DNA of 64,000 nt from Cenococcum geophilum 1.58 (taxonomy: Eukaryota; Ascomycota; Dothideomycetes; Gloniales; Gloniaceae), in assembly GCA_001692895.1 (NCBI GenBank), contig KV748200.1:1562914-1626913 (forward strand), in the 5' to 3' direction. Below the pieces are notes generated by a model, which saw only the letters and a program-made list of their open reading frames with translations, was not told the origin of the DNA and made no database searches. A program made the translations under genes and the position numbers. Below, in pieces: positions 1 to 12,400 of this stretch (its first letter is position 1; each line of letters opens with the position of its first letter).

Positions 1-797
1 TTATAGAGCTATATAACTCTAGTTATAGTAATTCCGGGGGCTAGTTTTTTAGTAGCCTCTGTAATCCTCTGGATAAGCTGTGTATTTATAGCGCCTCGTC
101 CGCTTTCTACTTATGTACTAAGTAGTACTCCTATTACTTTAACTGGGTAGTCCTAGTGGAGGATCTTATACTTAAGGGTGTCTCTCTAGGTAATAGTCTG
201 GTCCTTTACCTACTGGTTAGAAAGCGTAACCTCTATGTCGCCGTTGCGTAGGACCCTTACTGCCACTGCCTTTGGTATATATGTTTTAATTAATATAAGA
301 ATCTATTCTGGGTCCGCCCCTAATACCTCTAGTATTCGGACCCTAACTATAGCTCTAACCGGTACTACGCTAGGTATACACTAGGGAGTTGCCAGTTAGG
401 CGCTTGCGGCGATGTTAGCCTATATTAGCTTTACTGCTTATACTATTAGTGTTCTCTATAATTTTATAGCATCCTTAATGCGCCTAAGCCTATCCTCTAC
501 CGCGTTCTGGTTCCTGTTGTGCTTTATCCAGAGCTCTTGTGCAATAAGGCCTACTTATTATGCCACACGCGCTACCCCTACGCGTAGGCGTTTGTCCTCT
601 CCCTTCCAATCGTCCTCGATGTTCTTTAGGAGGTCTATAAGTTTCTGCCAATTCTGGTCGTTGTCCTTTGGTTGTTGTGGTTAAGTCGCCCCCTGTTGGG
701 TTTGTTGTGGTGTCGCGATTTTCTGTGCGGCGCCCACCCTTCGAGTCTGCTGCGACCCTCCTGTGTCGCGCAGGCTTTCCGGCTGTGCTGCATGCAT
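1..797 (-). pseudogene. Tad-like LINE ORF1 (gag-like) remnant, cut by the window edge
   Basis: Minus-strand frame from an ATG at 797 running out of the window at 1. It opens MHAAQPESLRDTGGSQQTRR, then has a charged segment (about 580-684) and the block RILEVLGADPEQILILIKTY and VRVLRNGDIEVTL near 180-300, with stops read as Gln. The order 'charged helix, RNA-binding-like block, DYPV..VPGV-like segment' is what fungal Tad-clade LINE ORF1 proteins look like; ORF1 binds LINE RNA. Stops in frame are TAG/TAA, as expected from RIP, but the first 300 bases of the gene are much less AT-rich than the neighbouring gypsy DNA. ORF2 would lie beyond position 1. The 412-684 plus-strand ORF is its antisense shadow. 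Family call by eye; fairly confident of LINE origin. Confidence 0.6.
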
Positions 798-1019
798 TGG
801 TTCTAGGGCATAAAATGCCGTAGATTTGATTGGAGGTGGTTATTTCTCTATTAGGTGATTGGTGGGCGTGTTCTGCTGCTGTAGCGGCCTTTCTTAAGAT
901 TATTAAATATAACTACCTAAAGCTTATAGCAACTTAGGAAGTTTAGGTCTATAAGTTACTAAAAAGTAAATAAATAAAGTGGATTTAAGAGGTATAGCTT
1001 AAAGATTTAAACTTAGAGT
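798..1019. other. Junction between LINE 5' region and G0 gypsy remnant
   Basis: Base composition changes sharply near 895: GC-moderate to the left (upstream region of the LINE ORF1), strongly AT-rich and TA-rich to the right. No LTR, TSD or coding frame was recognised here; the exact break is not defined. Confidence 0.4.
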
Positions 1020-1670
1020 AGTATAAAAACTAAGAAGCTATATATATTCTAAAGGGAATTATAAGGGAGTTTATTAAAGAATTCTATAGAAGAATAATAT
1101 AAAAATATAATAAAGTTATAGGCTTAGTATTAAGACTCTAAGGGAAGTATATTATCTAAGGAATTTAGGGCTTAGTAATATAAGTTATAAGAGAATACCT
1201 AGATTGCTAAAGAGATAAGTTATATATAAAGCTATAGCTTATTAAGACACTAGAGAGACTATAGAAAACTATATTATAGGACTTTATTATAAAGGTACTA
1301 AAATTAAGAGATTTTATTACTAAATAGAAGTATAATACTATAGAAAGGTATAGGTATATTACTATTTTAGGCAAATTATAGGTAAAAGCCTAGGATATTA
1401 TTATTATTATAATAAGTTAAATAGTTAAGTAAAGAATATAAACTTTAATAAATATTTATAAAGACCTCTATTTTATAGTAAAGATAGTATAAAAAAGAAT
1501 AACTAAGTACTATAATACTAAGAAATCTAAGGGACTAGATCTTAAGGAAAGGGATAAAGTATAGCTATTATATAAAAATTTTACAAGTTAATAACTAAGT
1601 AAGAAGTTAAAATACGTTAGACTAGGGCTATTTAAAATTATAGTAAAGATTTTAGAAGTTATATATGGAC
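1020..1670 (+). pseudogene. G0: Ty3/gypsy integrase remnant, interrupted by Gyp-1
   Basis: Plus-strand frames read like the integrase HHCC region (LDCQRDK, then LQDFIIKVLKLRDFITKQ, compare the usual 'CxxCQRxK...MDFI' layout). After an internal gap comes the C-terminal GPY/F module (LSKKLKYVRLGLFKI, 1585-1640). The catalytic core between them is missing or unreadable, so this is internally deleted. Reading resumes after Gyp-1 at 7637 with a chromodomain-like stretch. Integrase of chromoviruses joins cDNA to target DNA and the chromodomain steers it to marked chromatin. This is the oldest element in the left stack because two complete elements sit inside it. No LTRs of G0 were identified. Confidence 0.65.
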
Positions 1671-1887
1671 TATTAGCGACTTAGTTAATTGAGGTATAGG
1701 CATAGCAAAAGGGACACGCAAGCCTATACGATTGGATTGTCTATAAACGAGAATCTAAAGCTAGGAAAAGGAAAGGAGAAGAAGGGCAGCGCCGTTTGAT
1801 GTTTTATAGGATCTTTGCGTCACGTAACCGCAATATACAGCAATTTATGGCAACTTGCCGGTGTAAGGTTCTGCTAGTGCCGTAATA
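1671..1887 (-). repeat. Gyp-1 3' LTR
   Basis: 217 bp, same length as the 5' LTR at 7415-7631; starts TATTAGCGAC where the partner keeps TGTTAGCGAC, and ends GTAATA. Differences between the two copies are C/T or G/A by eye. Confidence 0.92.
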
Positions 1888-1964
1888 TTACCCCCCCCTC
1901 CAAAAAAGCCTACCCTTAGGCTTTATTACTAAAAGTCTTAATAAGAGAATCTAACTAATTAGAT

Positions 1965-1987
1965 AACTTTAACTGCCGGTTAAAGTT
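1965..1987 (-). repeat. Shared palindrome P1, copy in Gyp-1 3' untranslated region
   Basis: Inverted repeat with arms AACTTTAAC and GTTAAAGTT around a GC core, followed in the element's sense direction by an ATCTAATTAGTTAGAT-like tail. The same module occurs in Gyp-3a, Gyp-3b, Gyp-4, Cop-1 and LARD-1. In Gyp-1 it lies between the end of pol and the polypurine tract. Confidence 0.8.
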
Positions 1988-2009
1988 CCTAGATATCTTA
2001 ATACCTTAT

Positions 2010-5000
2010 ATAACTAAGAAATTTCTAAGGTGTTTTTGTTCTTATATTCTTCTAGTAGCTTATTATCTTTATTATACTAGCATTCTATCCACTTATCTAG
2101 GTACTTTAGTAGTCTAAGTTTATTAGGGTAATGGCTATAGAACTCCTAAAGCTTATAGGGACTACCTATAAAGTTCTATATAGGGTACTAGGTAGGGTCT
2201 AGGTTATATCCTTTCTAACTAATATAATACTTTAATGTTCCCTTTATAAGTTTATAGGCTAGTATTTCTTTAATTTTCTATTTATTATCGCTATTAACTT
2301 AAATTAGGAGGGGAGGTTTATTCTTTTATCTAGGTAGTAGGTTATTTATAGCTTTCCGTAGCTTATCCGGTAAAAAAATAGGGTGAACTTTAATTAAGTC
2401 TAGGAGCTTAACCTTGTATAAGTTGCCTACTTTATTAAGAATCTTATACGGTCCTACTATCTTATAGTCTAGCTTATAGCTAGGCCGTTTTATTTTTTAG
2501 TTCTTTATTATAACCTAGACTATATTGCCTATAGTAAAGTTAGGCTCGCGCCAATACTTATTCGCCTACTATTCCATTAATTTCTAGGCCTTTTTTAGGT
2601 TTGTATAGGCTACTTTTTAGGCTTCTTCTAAGCGCTTAGTGTACTGCTAGGCTTCCTTATAAGATAGTTTTTCGCGTATAGTCTAGGGCCCTTCTGGTCT
2701 TTTCTAGTTAAAGCTTATACAGGGTAGGTAACCTATTTCTAGTTAAATAGGGGCAAATCCGGTAGAGTTGTGGGGTAGGGTTGCTTAGGCGTAGTTTATT
2801 AAGGGTAATAGTTTAGCCTAGTTATTCTAGAAGTAGTTAATAAAAGGCCGGAGTCTCTAGTTTAAGTATTAATTTATAATCCCTATTTAACCATCTGTCT
2901 AGGGGTAATATACTATAGAAAGCTTTAGCTTAATGTCTAGGATCTAGGTAAACTTATTTTAAAAGGCTAATATAAACTACGGCCTATGGTTAGATATAAT
3001 AGTATCTAGTAGTCCGTAAATTTAATAGATATAGTAGATATACAGTTAGGCCGCCTCTTTAGTATTAATATTCTTATAATAGGGAATTAAAAATAGGCGC
3101 TTACTAAAGTAATTAACTAAAATTATAACTATATTATATCCGTTATAGTCTAAAAGTAGCTTATAAAAGTCTATAGAGATATATTATTAGGGGCGGTTAG
3201 GTATTAAAAGGGGTTTTAATAGTTCTAAGGTCTTATCTTATAGAATTATAGACCTATAGTAGTTATTGTAGTTCCGTATATAGCGGTTAATATCTATAAT
3301 TATTTTGGGCTAGTAGTAGCGGTCGCTAATAATCCTACGGGTCTTGTTTTTTCTAGGGTGGGCTATAGAGACCTAGGTATATGCCTCAGCAATAAGCCGA
3401 GTCTATAAGTTCTATTTCTCTACTACCACTAGCCGTTCGCAGTACTTAAGTAGTCCACTTTTAAGGGACTATAGGCTAAAAACGTTCTTTACCTTTTTAT
3501 AGTACTCCTATAAAGAAGGGGCCGTATAGTTTGCCTGCAGTAGTTTATTAATAAGGTCTAGTTCTATGGAGTTAATAGGGCATATCTTAGCATCTAAAGA
3601 GTCTATATTTAGTTCTGCCTATATCTAGGAGTTAAGGTACTCTAGTTATAGTAGCGCTTAGGTCTATAATAAGATCTTTACGGCTATCTAGTTATTTATA
3701 TCCTATTTACGCCTTATAAGGGCGTCCGTATAGTTAGTGGCGCCTAGCTTATATATAATTAGGAAGTTAAACTAAGATAGGGTGTCTGCCTAGCGCACCT
3801 ATTAGGCTGTAAGGGCCTTTATTATTATAAAATATTCTAAGGCCTTATAATCAGAAACTACCTAAATAGACTTAAGTGTACTTTCTAATTAGGCTCGCTA
3901 GTGCTAAAAGCTAGAGATAATAGTCAGCATTTCTTTATCGTAAATTGGGTAGTTTAGCTTAGTATCTACTATAGTCTTTAAATAGTTAGCAATAGGGTGC
4001 TATTTTCTATCTGTCTACTTTTAGGAGTAAACGCTAGCTATAACACTATTTAAGGCATTAGTTTCTAGTATTGAGGGCCGTTTTAGGTTAAAGTGGGCGA
4101 GTAAGGGAGCAGAGACTAGTCGTTTCTTAAGCTTGTTAAAGGCCTACCTATATATAGTGTTAAAGTAAAAGGGCCGGTCTTTGTAGGTAAGTAGGCTTAA
4201 TAGCCGGGCAATCCTGCTATAGTTCTTAATAAAGCGTTAGTAGAAGTTATAGAACCCTAAGAATAACTGCACCCCCTTTACGGTCCTTAGGGATACCTAT
4301 TAGTTAATTACGGCCGTCTTTTCTAGGTCTGCCTTAATTCTATTTATACTAATAATAAACCTTAGGTACTTTATACGCTTAACACTAAATTCTAACTTCT
4401 TAATATTGGCTTAAAGGCCAGCTTCCTAAAGCTGTAGGACTTTATAGATATACTCTTTATATTCTAGTTTATTTTTAAAGTAGATTATAATATTATCCAG
4501 GTATACTATACAGAAGTTGTTAAGGTAGTTAAATAGTATATAATTTATATATTGTTAGTATATAGCCAGTCCGTTAGTTAGTCTAAAAGGTAGTACTTTA
4601 TATTTATATATTCCGTAATAGGTCTAAAATATAATAAGGTTTTTTAATTTAGGGTTTATTCTAATTCAGTAAAAAGCCTAGCGGATATTAAGCTTTATAA
4701 AGATCTTAGCTCTACTTATTTAGGCTAAAGTCTTATTAAGTAAAGGCAGTAGGTAGCGGTCTTTAAGGGTTAAATTATTAAGCTTANNGTAGTNAATANA
4801 GAAACNAAGTCCTCTATTTAGNTTTTTNNNAAANAGAATAGGTAAGTTAAAAGGGGCTTAACTAGGCTTAATAAAGCCCTTATCCAGGTTATTAATAAGA
4901 TACTACTTTATAGCCTATAATTTGGCAGTAAATTGCTGTCGGAGGGGGCTATAGCTAAGGGTAACCACCTTGTCCAGCTTAATTTTAATCTTATAGTTAT

Positions 5001-7208
5001 ACGGTCGGTAAGGCGGGAGTATATTAGATACTGCTTTAAAGAAGGTGTTTTTAAATTTCTGGTATTAACGGGGCAGTTTCTATTCTACTAGCTCCTTATC
5101 TATAAGCTTGCTTTTTTCTTAGGCTAGGGCTTCTTTCTCTTTAATTATTTAATTAATTTTATATAAGCTAGTTATAAAGGCAATAGTATTAGGCTAAACT
5201 AGGTTTTAGTAGAATCCTATAGCGTTAATATAGTAGATATTAACTAGTGGGAGGTCTATGGGTTTCTTTATAGATATTTATTAGGCTATGTTTTGCGGTA
5301 TAAGGTTTATAGTCTTCCTTAGCTTACGTTCTATTTTCTATAAGTTATCCTTTTAGTCTATTAGTTTAGTGTGTTATCTAATATCCCTAGCCTTCCTTTG
5401 TAGCTGTGTAGGGCCTAAGTTCTCTATTAGGGACTTAGCTAGGCCACTACTGACTTCCTAAGTCTTTAGTGCGGGTGGTATAATATAGGCAGTCTAGGGG
5501 CGGCGTAGTATATAGATCTATTGCGGATTAAGCTATATATTCTTCTTAAAAGCCTAGTCCCTACGCGTTATATTAGCCTAGTAAACGGTGTTTATCTATA
5601 GCTGGACTAGGTTTTCTATTATAATACTAATCTCTTTTATAAAGGAAGGTGTTAGGGGTATAGTTTTGGGCTAGATAAGCTGCCTATTCCGTATATTAAG
5701 CTATAAGCCTAAATAGGCTAGCTATTTTCTTCTTAAGATTATATTATAGCTTCTAAGGTCCGTAATAAGGAAGGGAATATTATACTACCTTCGTCCGTTA
5801 ACGCGGAGGTAGATTCGTAAGATAGTTATAATAGGTAGCCCTATTTGTCCGTTATAACCGTAAATAGGGATTAGTTTAGGCATTTTTTTAAGGGGTATAT
5901 TTAAAAAGTCAGCCAGTTTTGTAGCGTACTTTATATTAATTAAGGTAAAAGTATTTACTCCTAAGTTAGCTAAAGCAGAGGTTAAAACTTGGTATTTATT
6001 ACGAAATAAAGTATAAGGAATAGTGCAGCTTTTTTTACTAACTAACCGGTTTAGATTAATATATAATATATTAATCCCTATTAACCCTAGAGAGGAGTCT
6101 TCCTCTAAAGTTCCTCTTTTTTTAGCTTTATATTATCCTCCTAAATTAATAGGACCTCGTTTATCTTTGCCTTTATTAGGTAGTTCCTTATAGGGTAGCC
6201 TATTTAACCGCATAAAAAGTAAGCTCCTTAATCGCTAAAGGCCTATATATAGGGGTCGCTATATATAGGCCGGGTGTATACTAGGCCCGTAGTAGGGGTA
6301 GCTACACGGCTAGCTACCGGGTTGGCTGTAAGAGTTGCCGATTATACTAGGGTACTATAGGCCGTACTTATAGTACTTACGGCCTAGTTTGTAAGGTTTC
6401 TAGTTTTTAGCTAATTAGTATATACCTTAATTTAACGGAGGCCTTAGTTAATAGCTAGGCAATAGTCTATAAGTTCCTTTAATATTTATACTATAGTATA
6501 AGCTAGCAATATGGCCCGCTATAGGTTTAGGGTAAGCTTGTCGAAGAGGTCTAGTAGTAGGTCTTTTTAGGGGATCTGGGCCTGTCCGGCTAGGTATAGA
6601 AAGCGGGTTTAGAAGGCTAAAAAGGTCTCCGTTATTTTTATATTTAGGCTTTTATAGCTAAGGCGGGCGTTCTATACTTTAAAAGGGTCTTTATAAATAG
6701 AAGATAAGTATTTAATTATTTCTTCTTTAGAGATAAAGGGGTCTATTAAGTCTTTAGTATATTGCGGGCGTAAATGCGTCTAGGTGTCTCCGCCAGTACG
6801 GCTAAAGATATAGGCCATTTTGGCTTAGGCGCTAGGGAAGTAGTCTATATTAACTTTAAGCTTATCCTATAATTAAAGCTTCTAATTATTAAATATAGGG
6901 TTAGTTCCGTTTATAAGTAGTAGGGGGTCCGTAACCTTTACTAACCATTTTAGTGCTGTATCAGCTTTAATAGGTTTACTAAGGCGCTAGGATAGGGCCT
7001 AAAGGACTATAGTAAGTCTTTAGTTGTCTAATAATGACTTATTATTAGATATAGGGGTATCTCTAGCTTTAAGCAGCTCTTATAGTCGTTTAATTTTAGT
7101 ATTAGCCGCCGTAAGCTCCGCCTAGGGGGTTAAAACGTTAATTATTTCTTCGTCTGAAGTATTTAAGGGTCCTACAGCTACTTTACCTACTACTATAGTT
7201 TATAGCAT
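2010..7208 (-). pseudogene. Gyp-1 gag-pol (gag, PR, RT, RNase H, IN, chromodomain)
   Basis: Start chosen at the ATG at 7208-7206, the first Met before a continuous gag reading. Gag holds the fungal gypsy block LINGTNPIFNNQKLQLQDKL and later AYIFSRTGGDTQTHL. Protease reads LANLGVNTF where D-S/T-G is expected: Asp to Asn and Ser to Leu, both RIP-type. RT has QAPFNLPILF and YLDNI at about 4489-4503 (YLDD with the second Asp lost). RNase H, an integrase and a C-terminal chromodomain-like module (LLPRQKNKPPLL onward, about 2100-2300) follow. Stops are almost all TAG/TAA. A cluster of ambiguous bases falls in RT (4787-4834). Gag and pol may be separate frames. Closest in the window to Gyp-4. Confidence 0.85.
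4787..4834. other. Cluster of ambiguous bases (N) in Gyp-1 RT
   Basis: Single and short N runs confined to about 48 bp. Similar clusters: 13395-13456, 15531-15588, 35140-35164, 48759-48818, 56476-56538. All lie in repeat coding DNA; likely unresolved consensus between repeat copies. Confidence 0.7.
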
Positions 7209-7414
7209 AGTAGTAGGGGTATTAAGTAATTTTAGGTAATTTCTTTAGGGGTTCTGGTTTGTGTGTATCTTATAGGTCCTTTTCTTAGGGTTCTATTTTT
7301 TTTTTAGGTCCTGTCCTTATAGTCCTAGTAATGTCCTTAGGGTCCTATTCTATATTTTTGTAAATATATTTAAGTTCCTTCTTAGGAAGAAAGAGTAAAG
7401 GGAGCTTTAGATAA

Positions 7415-7631
7415 TGTTAGCGACTTAGTTAATTAAGGCATAGGCACAGTAAAAGGGACGCGCAAGCCTATATAATTGGATTGTCTATAAATAAGAATCT
7501 AAAGCTAGGGAAAGGAAAGGAGAAGAAGGGTAGCGCCGTTTAATATTTTATAAGATCTTCGCGTTACATAACCGCAATATACGGCAATTTATAGCAACTT
7601 ACTAGTATAAGGTTCTACTAGTGCCGTAATA
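7415..7631 (-). repeat. Gyp-1 5' LTR
   Basis: 217 bp with intact TGTTAG start on the plus strand; followed by the TSD copy TGGAC (7632-7636). Holds the element's promoter by analogy with other LTRs; no promoter motif was recognised. Confidence 0.92.
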
Positions 7632-7636
7632 TGGAC

Positions 7637-7827
7637 TTAACTTACTAGTAAAAATAAAAATCTACCCTATATAGTATATTATAATACTAGAACTAGTATA
7701 TAAGAATATTAAGCTATTAGCCTATAAAGTAGATATGTATAGAGGATAAGAAGAAGATAAATAGTAAGTTTTAAAGATTATTAGTTATAAGGATATTAAT
7801 AATAAAATATAGTATAAAGTTTAGTAG
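7637..7827 (+). pseudogene. G0 chromodomain-like fragment
   Basis: Continues the G0 frame after Gyp-1. Reads as a linker then a chromodomain-like segment (VLKIISYKDINNKIQYKV), comparable to the usual 'EVEKILD...YLVKWKGY' pattern. It ends at AGTAG (7823-7827), the TSD of Gyp-2a, and resumes after 25912. The frame carries TAG/TAA stops. Assignment rests on position after GPY/F as much as on sequence. Confidence 0.5.
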
Positions 7828-7973
7828 TGTTACGGAGTAAGTACGAGCGGCGATAATATATAGCAAGGTAGATATTATTAAGCTATATATATAAACTATG
7901 TAAGGAGGTCAAGACGTTGCGTAAGGAAAGAAGGTAGGAAAACGGGAAAAAAGGGCATATATCGTTGACTTAG
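7828..7973 (-). repeat. Gyp-2a 3' LTR, left piece
   Basis: Starts TGTTACGGAG and matches 25537 onward. Broken at 7973 by Gyp-3a, whose TSD CTTAG is 7969-7973 and 20114-20118. The rest of this LTR is 20119-20343. Confidence 0.9.
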
Positions 7974-8276
7974 TGTAACAGGACTAGCCCAGTTACAGTA
8001 GGAATGTCTCGGTGAAACACTCAACAGATGAATTCCGACGCTTTAACCAAAATCTGCTAGATCAATCGAATTACCGAAGTCCGTCAAAGACCGCGTGCGT
8101 ATATACGCACGCATCGACCACTAAGCCCCTGACTATTTAATTATATAATTCTCTTGTTATTCCTTTCTCTTCTTTACGCAACGTCTTATTCTTAGCGAGA
8201 GCTATATACCCTTAGATTTAGATAGAATTTATATTATTCCTTTAAATCTTCCCTAAAGCCTCTCCGCGCCCTTATA
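7974..8276 (+). repeat. Gyp-3a 5' LTR
   Basis: 303 bp, TGTAAC start, CTTATA end (CTTACA in the 3' copy). Contains a perfect 20-bp palindrome at 8093-8112. Matches the Gyp-3b LTRs (305 bp) in reverse orientation. Confidence 0.93.
8093..8112. promoter_or_regulatory. Perfect 20-bp palindrome in Gyp-3 LTR
   Basis: GCGTGCGTATATACGCACGC is its own reverse complement. The 3' LTR copy and the Gyp-3b LTRs carry it with one or a few RIP-type changes. Could be a dimer binding site or a hairpin; function is inference only. Confidence 0.4.
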
Positions 8277-8306
8277 TTACGTTACATTAATACTAATACC
8301 CTTAAA

Positions 8307-9400
8307 ATGGCAAACGAACTTAAATCCGCCACGTTAACTATTATAGCCCTAGTTAGGGAATAAATAACTATAATATAACAGTCCTTTATAGACGCCTTAG
8401 CCTAGCAACAAACTATACTAGAAGCTTAGCATTAGTAATTAATTAAAGTAATACGTAAAGAACTCCACAACGCTAAAGTACTCGCGTTAAAGACCCTAAT
8501 AGTAACACCTGTAAATAAAATCAAAATAACTGTATATAAACCCGACCCATTAAATACAAACCCTAAATTAGTAACGGTAGCTTAACCTATACCTATAACA
8601 AACCTAGTACCTACTATAAAATCTAAAAAGCTCCCTAACCCTCTAATATTTAATGGAAATTAAAATAACCTACATCCCTTTATAACTAAGCTCCGTCTTA
8701 AACTTTTAATAAACTATAACTAATACCCTACCAAAGCCAGTAAGATTAGCTATAAAATATCCCGTTTAAATAAAGACGCTATATAAACTATAGACCTATT
8801 CTTCTATAATAGCACCTTTATTAATTTTAAAATCTTTATCTCTTTACTAAAACGAATATATAATGACGCCAGCTGCGAATATACAGCTATTACTAAACTT
8901 AAAAACCTATAATAACGGAACTAAGACTTCACCAGCTTCTTTTTAGAATTTTTAGGCCTTATTAGTAAACTAGATTAGAATAAAGCCGCTAAATTTACTA
9001 CTCTCCGCCAAGCTATTTTAGATAAAATTAGAGCATAGTTAATAGGCAGAGAATTGCTAAAGAACTTACCCAAATTTACTATAATATATTAACGAATTAA
9101 TAAGGACCTTTAATATAATAAATAGACTCGTTCCCTAAAGCCAACTACATCTTACGCTTAAAACTCTACAAAACCGGTATATACCCTAAAGCGCGATCCG
9201 TCTTTAAGACCTAAAAGCCCTATATACAACCCTATAGACCTTAATACCACCTAATCTTATACACCCTTAGGAACCAACGAATAAAAAATATAAGCTATAA
9301 ATAGAGAATGTTTTAGATATAGAAAAAAGGGATATATTTAAAGGGATTACTAAACTTACCCTTTTAAAAAGGTCCGCCGTAGCTCCTCTTAGTCCTTAAG
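8307..9400 (+). pseudogene. Gyp-3a gag
   Basis: ATG at 8307-8309, reading MANELKSATLTIIALVREQI with stops as Gln. The capsid-like block NPLIFNGNQNNLHPFITKLR leads to TTLRQAILDKI and a basic Ser/Pro/Thr-rich tail. The nucleocapsid zinc knuckle near 9300 is degenerate (CFRYRKKGYIQRDY: second Cys and the His now Tyr). Gag packages element RNA into virus-like particles. Start supported by spacing 30 bp after the LTR and by the matching site in Gyp-3b, where ATG has become ATA. Numerous TAG/TAA stops. Confidence 0.8.
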
Positions 9401-12400
9401 TCATACTTATTCTATAAATTATACTTAGTCGCTATAAAGTATCTTGCCTTTAGTTAACTTAGAAAACAAATTATTCTAAGGCTAAGTTACGCCTTAGGAT
9501 AAAAAGTGGAAGAGTATAAGTATTTAGACTCTTCTAGCGCTAATATATAACACAACTCCCTTAATATACTTAGCGAAATTTAAATACTTAAAAAATAGAA
9601 GGAAGTATAAATCCTTATAGACAGCAGAGCTACTAGTATAGGCTTTATTAATATAAACTACGTAAAAACTTAACACTTAAATTTAAAGAAACTTAATAAG
9701 CCCTAAGGCCTATAAGGCTTTAATGGTAAGCCTTTAATATATAGCAAACTAATACACTACGCTCTTATAAAGATGCAAATAAGCGAATACCTTAAATACG
9801 TTTTCCTATTTATAACACCCTTAAAGTATTATAAGGTAATACTTAAATACGGATAGCTAAAATAACACAACCCTTTAATTAGCTAGGTTAAAGAAACACT
9901 AAAATTCCGTATAACCTACTGCCGAAGTTATTACTTAAAATACTACTTACCTTATAAACATACATGTAACTATTTAAATTTAATATAATATAAATTGCCC
10001 TTACTATAAACCTCAAACCAATATAATAAAGTTATAACTGCTAATCACGGTAAAAAATGCGAAGATAATATATTAAAACCTCTTAAAATTTATATAATAT
10101 AAGCCGCACCCTTTTATTCATTAGCAAGAAAACAAGACTATAAGATCTTTACTATAACACTAAAAGATATTAAGAAGGCGTTAGAACCGAAGCAATATAT
10201 TAACCCCCAACCTCTTATACCTAAAGAACATTACAATTTAATTAATACGTTTAAGAGATAATTTATAAACTAACTACCCCCATATTAAGATAAATATAAT
10301 TTTAAGATAGAACTTAAACCTAGTATAATGCCAAAGTTCGGCCCATTATACGGTATATTATAAAAAGAGCTACTTATAATATAATAATACCTTAAAGAGC
10401 ACCTAAAGAAAGGATTTATTCACCCTAGTTAATCACTATTTACCTCGCCTATACTATTCGTTAAGAAACCTAGAGGAGGCTTAAGATTCTATATCAATTA
10501 TTAAGCCTTAAATACGATCACAATTTAAAACCAATATCTAATTCCTCTGCTTTAAAAAACGCTCAACCACTTAGCGAAAGCACAATACTTTACAAAGCTC
10601 GACGTAGTCGCTACCTTTAATCAAATCTATATTCGCAAAGGAGATAAGAAGTATACGGCTTTCCGTATATAATAGGGACTTTTTAAATACCTAGTAATGC
10701 CGTTCGGCGTAAAAAACGGTCCCAGTACATTTTAGCAATATATTAATAATACGCTTTGCGAATTCCTTAATATATTTATTACCGCGTATATTAATAATAT
10801 CTTAATCTATTTATCTTCGCTTTTTAAACATTAAAAGTACATCCAAATAGTCCTTAAACGCCTATAAGACGCGGGCTTATAATACAATATTAAGAAATGC
10901 AAGTTCCATACGTCTAAAGTCACATACTTAGGCCTAATTATATTCCATAACGGAATTAAAATAGACCCTAAGAAAATCGCTATAATTATAAACTAGAAAA
11001 GTCCTAGTAGTATATAAGACATTTAAGGATTTCTAGGATTTACAAATTTCTACCATTAATTTATTAATCACTTCTTAAAAATTATTTAGCCATTAGTAAA
11101 CTTAATAAGGAAGAATATAAGATTTAAATAGATTACTAAATGCGAACAAGCTTTTAACAACCTAAAATATTATTTTACAACTACTCTAATCCTCGCCTAT
11201 TTTAATCCGGACCTTAAATATATTGTTAAAACAGACTTATCTAATTATACACTAGGAGGGGTATTAACAAAAACGGCGAGCTGCGCCTAGTAGCCTTTCT
11301 CTCCCAGAAACTTACCCCTATTAAATTAAACTATAAGATATATAATAAGGAACTACTTACAATTGTTAAATACTTTAAATAATAGCGCCCAGAACTTAAA
11401 GGATTATTATTCCTAATACGCGTATTAACAGACCATAAAAACCTACAGTACTTTATAACTATAAAGCAATTAACACAGCACCAAATTTGTTAGGCTAAAT
11501 ACCTTTTACAATTTAACTTTAAGATTACGTATTAACCTAGCAAACTTAACTAAAAGCCTAACTTATTAATATAATAATTATAGAACTTACCTATAAACGC
11601 CTCTAATAAACGGATTATAAATCAATTACAAATTCTACTACCCCCTAAACGCTTTAAGAAACTACGCCCTATATTCTTAGACACGGAGCTTAACAGGAAT
11701 AAATTAGAAATCAATAAGTGGAATATAAAAGTCAATAAATTAATAAAACACAAATATAAGAACGACCCCTAAATAGTAAATATAATAAAAGCGATTTAAA
11801 TAGGGAAACAGCAATATAAGGATATTACACTCGCTAAATGCGAAATCCGTAATAATCGGTTATACTATTAATAGAAGATAGTAGTCCCAAATTCCAAACC
11901 CTTACAATTTAAAATACTCGAATTCATATACAATTCCCCTATAGTAGGGCATCCTAGCTATACAAAGACCTATAAGATTATCCAACGAGTATACTACTGG
12001 CCTATAATACACAACTATATACGAAAATACGTCCGAGTATACAGAATATACATACGTGGGAAGACCTCTCATATAAAGAAGTAAGGAGTACTTTAACCGT
12101 TACCAATTTTAATACAAAGATGGCGAGATATCTTAATCGACTTTATAGTTAACCTACCTAATAGTAATAGGTTTACAAATATTATAGTAGTTATTAACTA
12201 TCTTATAAAAATGCAATATATAATTCCTATAGACTTAATTAATATAATATTAGTAGCCGAATGTTTTATTAAGCACATCTTTAAGCTACACAGACTTCCT
12301 AATTTAATAATATCCGACTACGGAAGCTAGTTCGTTTCAGACTTCTAGCAAGCCCTATATAAACAATTAAGTATACAAATACGACTCTTAACTACATTTT

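Larger units (their letters stand above)
1671..7631 (-). mobile_element. Gyp-1: complete Ty3/gypsy chromovirus, 5961 bp, RIP-inactivated
   Basis: Two 217-bp LTRs (1671-1887 and 7415-7631) bound a minus-strand gag-pol. The TSD is TGGAC at 1666-1670 and 7632-7636, exact. Termini were TG...CA (now TATTAG/TGTTAG and GTAATA). The polypurine tract (PPT) lies inside the left LTR (complement of the C-run at 1891-1898), confirming minus orientation. Inserted in the integrase/chromodomain coding region of G0. Gag, protease, reverse transcriptase (RT), RNase H, integrase and chromodomain can be followed in order, so the element was autonomous before RIP. Confidence 0.93.

Noticed and set aside
412-684. 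90-residue plus-strand ORF
   Set aside because: Antisense to the LINE-1 ORF1 frame, which is the coherent reading.
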